A stretch of 64,000 bases of DNA from assembly GCA_028712075.1 (NCBI GenBank), contig JAQTQX010000002.1:231907-295906 (forward strand), in the 5' to 3' direction. Below are positions 62,528-64,000 of the stretch, piece by piece. A program made the translations under genes and the position numbers. Origin of the DNA: Desulfuromonadaceae bacterium. GTDB lineage: Bacteria > Desulfobacterota > Desulfuromonadia > Geobacterales > Pseudopelobacteraceae. The stretch's first letter is position 1. Each line of letters opens with the position of its first letter. The notes under the pieces are model-generated. The model ran no database searches. It was not told where the DNA came from and worked only from the letters and a program-made list of their open reading frames with translations.

Positions 62528-62621
62528 CAGTGCAGCGAGGCATGCCACTTCGGCATATTGAATAACGAAGCACCGGCACTAAACCGATATTATTGATGCA
62601 TGATAAATCAAGGAGAACCTT

Positions 62622-63944
62622 TTGCCAAACAACATAGAGCCACAAAAGCAAATTACCATAATAGGCGGAGGTCTCGCCGGGTGCGAAGCCGCATGGCAGG
62701 CGGCACAGCGCGGAATTTCCGTCGTCATTCATGAAATGAAACCGCAACGTTTCTCCCCTGCCCACGAGCTTCCCGGACTGGCTGAGCTGGTCTGCTCCAA
62801 TTCCCTGCGCGGCATTTCACTTGATAACGCGGTAGGGTTGCTTAAAGAAGAGCTGCGTCGCTGCGGCTCTTTGATGATGGAGGCTGCCGAAGCTACCTCG
62901 GTCCCGGCAGGAGGCGCTCTTGCGGTTGATCGCCAGCTGTTTTCCGACTACATCACCGCTAAAATAGAAGCCCATCCGCTGATTCGAATTGAGCGGGGTG
63001 AATCTACTGCAATTCCTGCCGAAGGTGTCGTTATCATCGCTTCCGGTCCGCTTACCAGTGACGCTTTGGCGGCATCTCTGGCTGACCTGACCGGTGACCG
63101 GCTCTATTTCTACGATGCCATCGCTCCGATTGTTGCCGCCGACTCCCTTAATATGGCCACGGTGTTTGCCGCGTCGCGCTACGGTAAAGGGGATGGTGAC
63201 GATTATCTCAACTGTCCGCTCAATGAAGAAGAATATATTGCGTTTATCGATGAATTGAATCGTGGCGAAAAGGTCCCGGCCCGTGACTTTGAAAAAGTAG
63301 TCCACTTCGAAGGGTGCATGCCGGTAGAGGAGCTTGCGTCACGGGGCGTTGAAACGCTCCGTTTCGGGCCGATGAAACCGGTCGGCCTGACCGACCCGCA
63401 TACCGGATATGAGGCCTATGCCGTTATCCAATTGCGCGCAGAGAATCGGGAAAAATCCATGTACAACCTGGTCGGTTTTCAGACCAAGCTGACCTGGCCG
63501 GAACAGCGGCGTATTTTCCGGATGATACCCGGACTGGAACGTGCCGAATTCGTACGTCTCGGTTCCATGCATCGTAATACCTTTATCAACGCTCCTGCGC
63601 TACTGGAGGCGACTCAGCAGCTGAAGAACGAGCCACGCCTGTTCTTTGCCGGGCAGATCACCGGAGTGGAGGGGTATGTTGAGTCGGCAGGGAGCGGCTT
63701 TCTGGCCGGAATCAGCGCTGCTGCGGTTGCTCACGGCAAGCCGGTGCCACTGCCGCCGCCGGAAACGGCACTTGGAGCGTTGATCGGGCACATTACCAAC
63801 GCGGACGTCAAACATTTTCAACCGATGAACGTCAATTATGGCCTCTTCCCCGAACTACCGGGGAAGATCAAGAGAAAGGAACGCCGCCAGAAATTAGCTG
63901 AGCGGGCATTAGCGGCGCTGGAAGGGTGGAAACAAGGCTTATGA
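62622..63944 (+). CDS. trmFO: Methylenetetrahydrofolate-tRNA uracil-54 methyltransferase
   Basis: A 440-residue FAD- and folate-dependent enzyme that makes 5-methyluridine-54 in t[22 protein letters not shown] is the FAD-binding start; [24 protein letters not shown] carries the catalytic cysteine region (SNSLRG), and [19 protein letters not shown] is the C-terminal FAD loop. It starts with TTG at 62622, with AAGGAG just upstream. topA-trmFO adjacency is normal in this group, so the 2.8-kb block in between is probably inserted. Confidence 0.96.
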   Translation: MPNNIEPQKQITIIGGGLAGCEAAWQAAQRGISVVIHEMKPQRFSPAHELPGLAELVCSNSLRGISLDNAVGLLKEELRRCGSLMMEAAEATSVPAGGALAVDRQLFSDYITAKIEAHPLIRIERGESTAIPAEGVVIIASGPLTSDALAASLADLTGDRLYFYDAIAPIVAADSLNMATVFAASRYGKGDGDDYLNCPLNEEEYIAFIDELNRGEKVPARDFEKVVHFEGCMPVEELASRGVETLRFGPMKPVGLTDPHTGYEAYAVIQLRAENREKSMYNLVGFQTKLTWPEQRRIFRMIPGLERAEFVRLGSMHRNTFINAPALLEATQQLKNEPRLFFAGQITGVEGYVESAGSGFLAGISAAAVAHGKPVPLPPPETALGALIGHITNADVKHFQPMNVNYGLFPELPGKIKRKERRQKLAERALAALEGWKQGL

Positions 63945-64000
63945 AACACAGAGCAACTGAGCAACTGAGAAGGTCAAAGCCAGACTACTTGGATTAAACA
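63944..64000 (+). repeat. Second copy of the intergenic repeat (cut by window end)
   Basis: The 18-base word at 63944-63961 is identical to 57344-57361. The following bases also repeat GCAACTGAG once more. The element overlaps the trmFO stop codon and continues beyond the window. Confidence 0.6.

Overview
The window reads as a chromosomal segment of a Geobacter-like member of the Desulfuromonadia/Geobacterales. This is inferred from gene content and order: a sirC-ccsA-hemA-hemC-cobA/hemD haem operon, a phoR-phoB-pstSCAB-phoU cluster with unusually long PstC and PstA, pilT beside a pilB-like gene, a FapA-type DUF342 protein, and dprA-topA-trmFO in one direction. No ribosomal RNA, CRISPR array or intact insertion sequence was seen. 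Two tRNA genes are present, Glu(UUC) and Leu(CAG).

Layout. 1-3.8 kb, minus strand: the start of a CHAD protein, sixA, and a GH3-like enzyme coupled to an alpha/beta hydrolase. 4.4-6.1 kb: a large lipoprotein of unknown role. 6.4-14.4 kb: an accessory region running up to tRNA-Glu. It holds a 54-residue ORF coupled to an IHF/HU gene, an unknown gene, a DUF2786 protein, an orphan rod-like protein, a 1044-residue PLD-helicase-DUF3427 protein, a Fic enzyme, and a HEPN/MNT toxin-antitoxin pair lying between two decayed recombinase tails. 14.5-20.7 kb, minus: a sulfur-metabolism run (Rrf2 regulator, cysK, transsulfuration enzyme, PatB/MalY-type lyase, DUF523/DUF1722 protein) ending in an NlpC/P60 protein. 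20.9-26.5 kb: AEC transporter, Old Yellow Enzyme, a small Ala/Lys/Pro-rich secreted protein, a 43-residue membrane protein, hslO, truA, and two thioredoxin-fold genes.

26.7-31.9 kb: haem/sirohaem operon with a clear sigma70-type promoter. 32-42 kb: ndk, tRNA-Leu and the phosphate regulon, with Pho-box-like direct repeats before pstS and phoB. 42-48.2 kb: zinc-ribbon protein, FapA-like protein, a small unknown protein and a SWIM-SNF2 helicase. 48.2-54.1 kb, minus: moaC, pilT, a pilB-like gene that appears to have lost its Walker A motif, dnaB and a U32 peptidase. 54.3-64 kb, plus: cpoB/ybgF, a LysM protein, dprA, topA, an inserted block (decayed hsdM plus an XRE-ImmA/PIN pair), and trmFO.

The most interesting parts are the tRNA-Glu region with its duplicated recombinase tails around a toxin-antitoxin module, the PLD-helicase plus Fic pair, the topA-trmFO insertion, the pseudo-ATPase PilB paralogue with c-di-GMP-binding-type repeats, and the Rrf2-led sulfur cluster. 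All homology statements are from recognition of motifs by eye; no database was searched.
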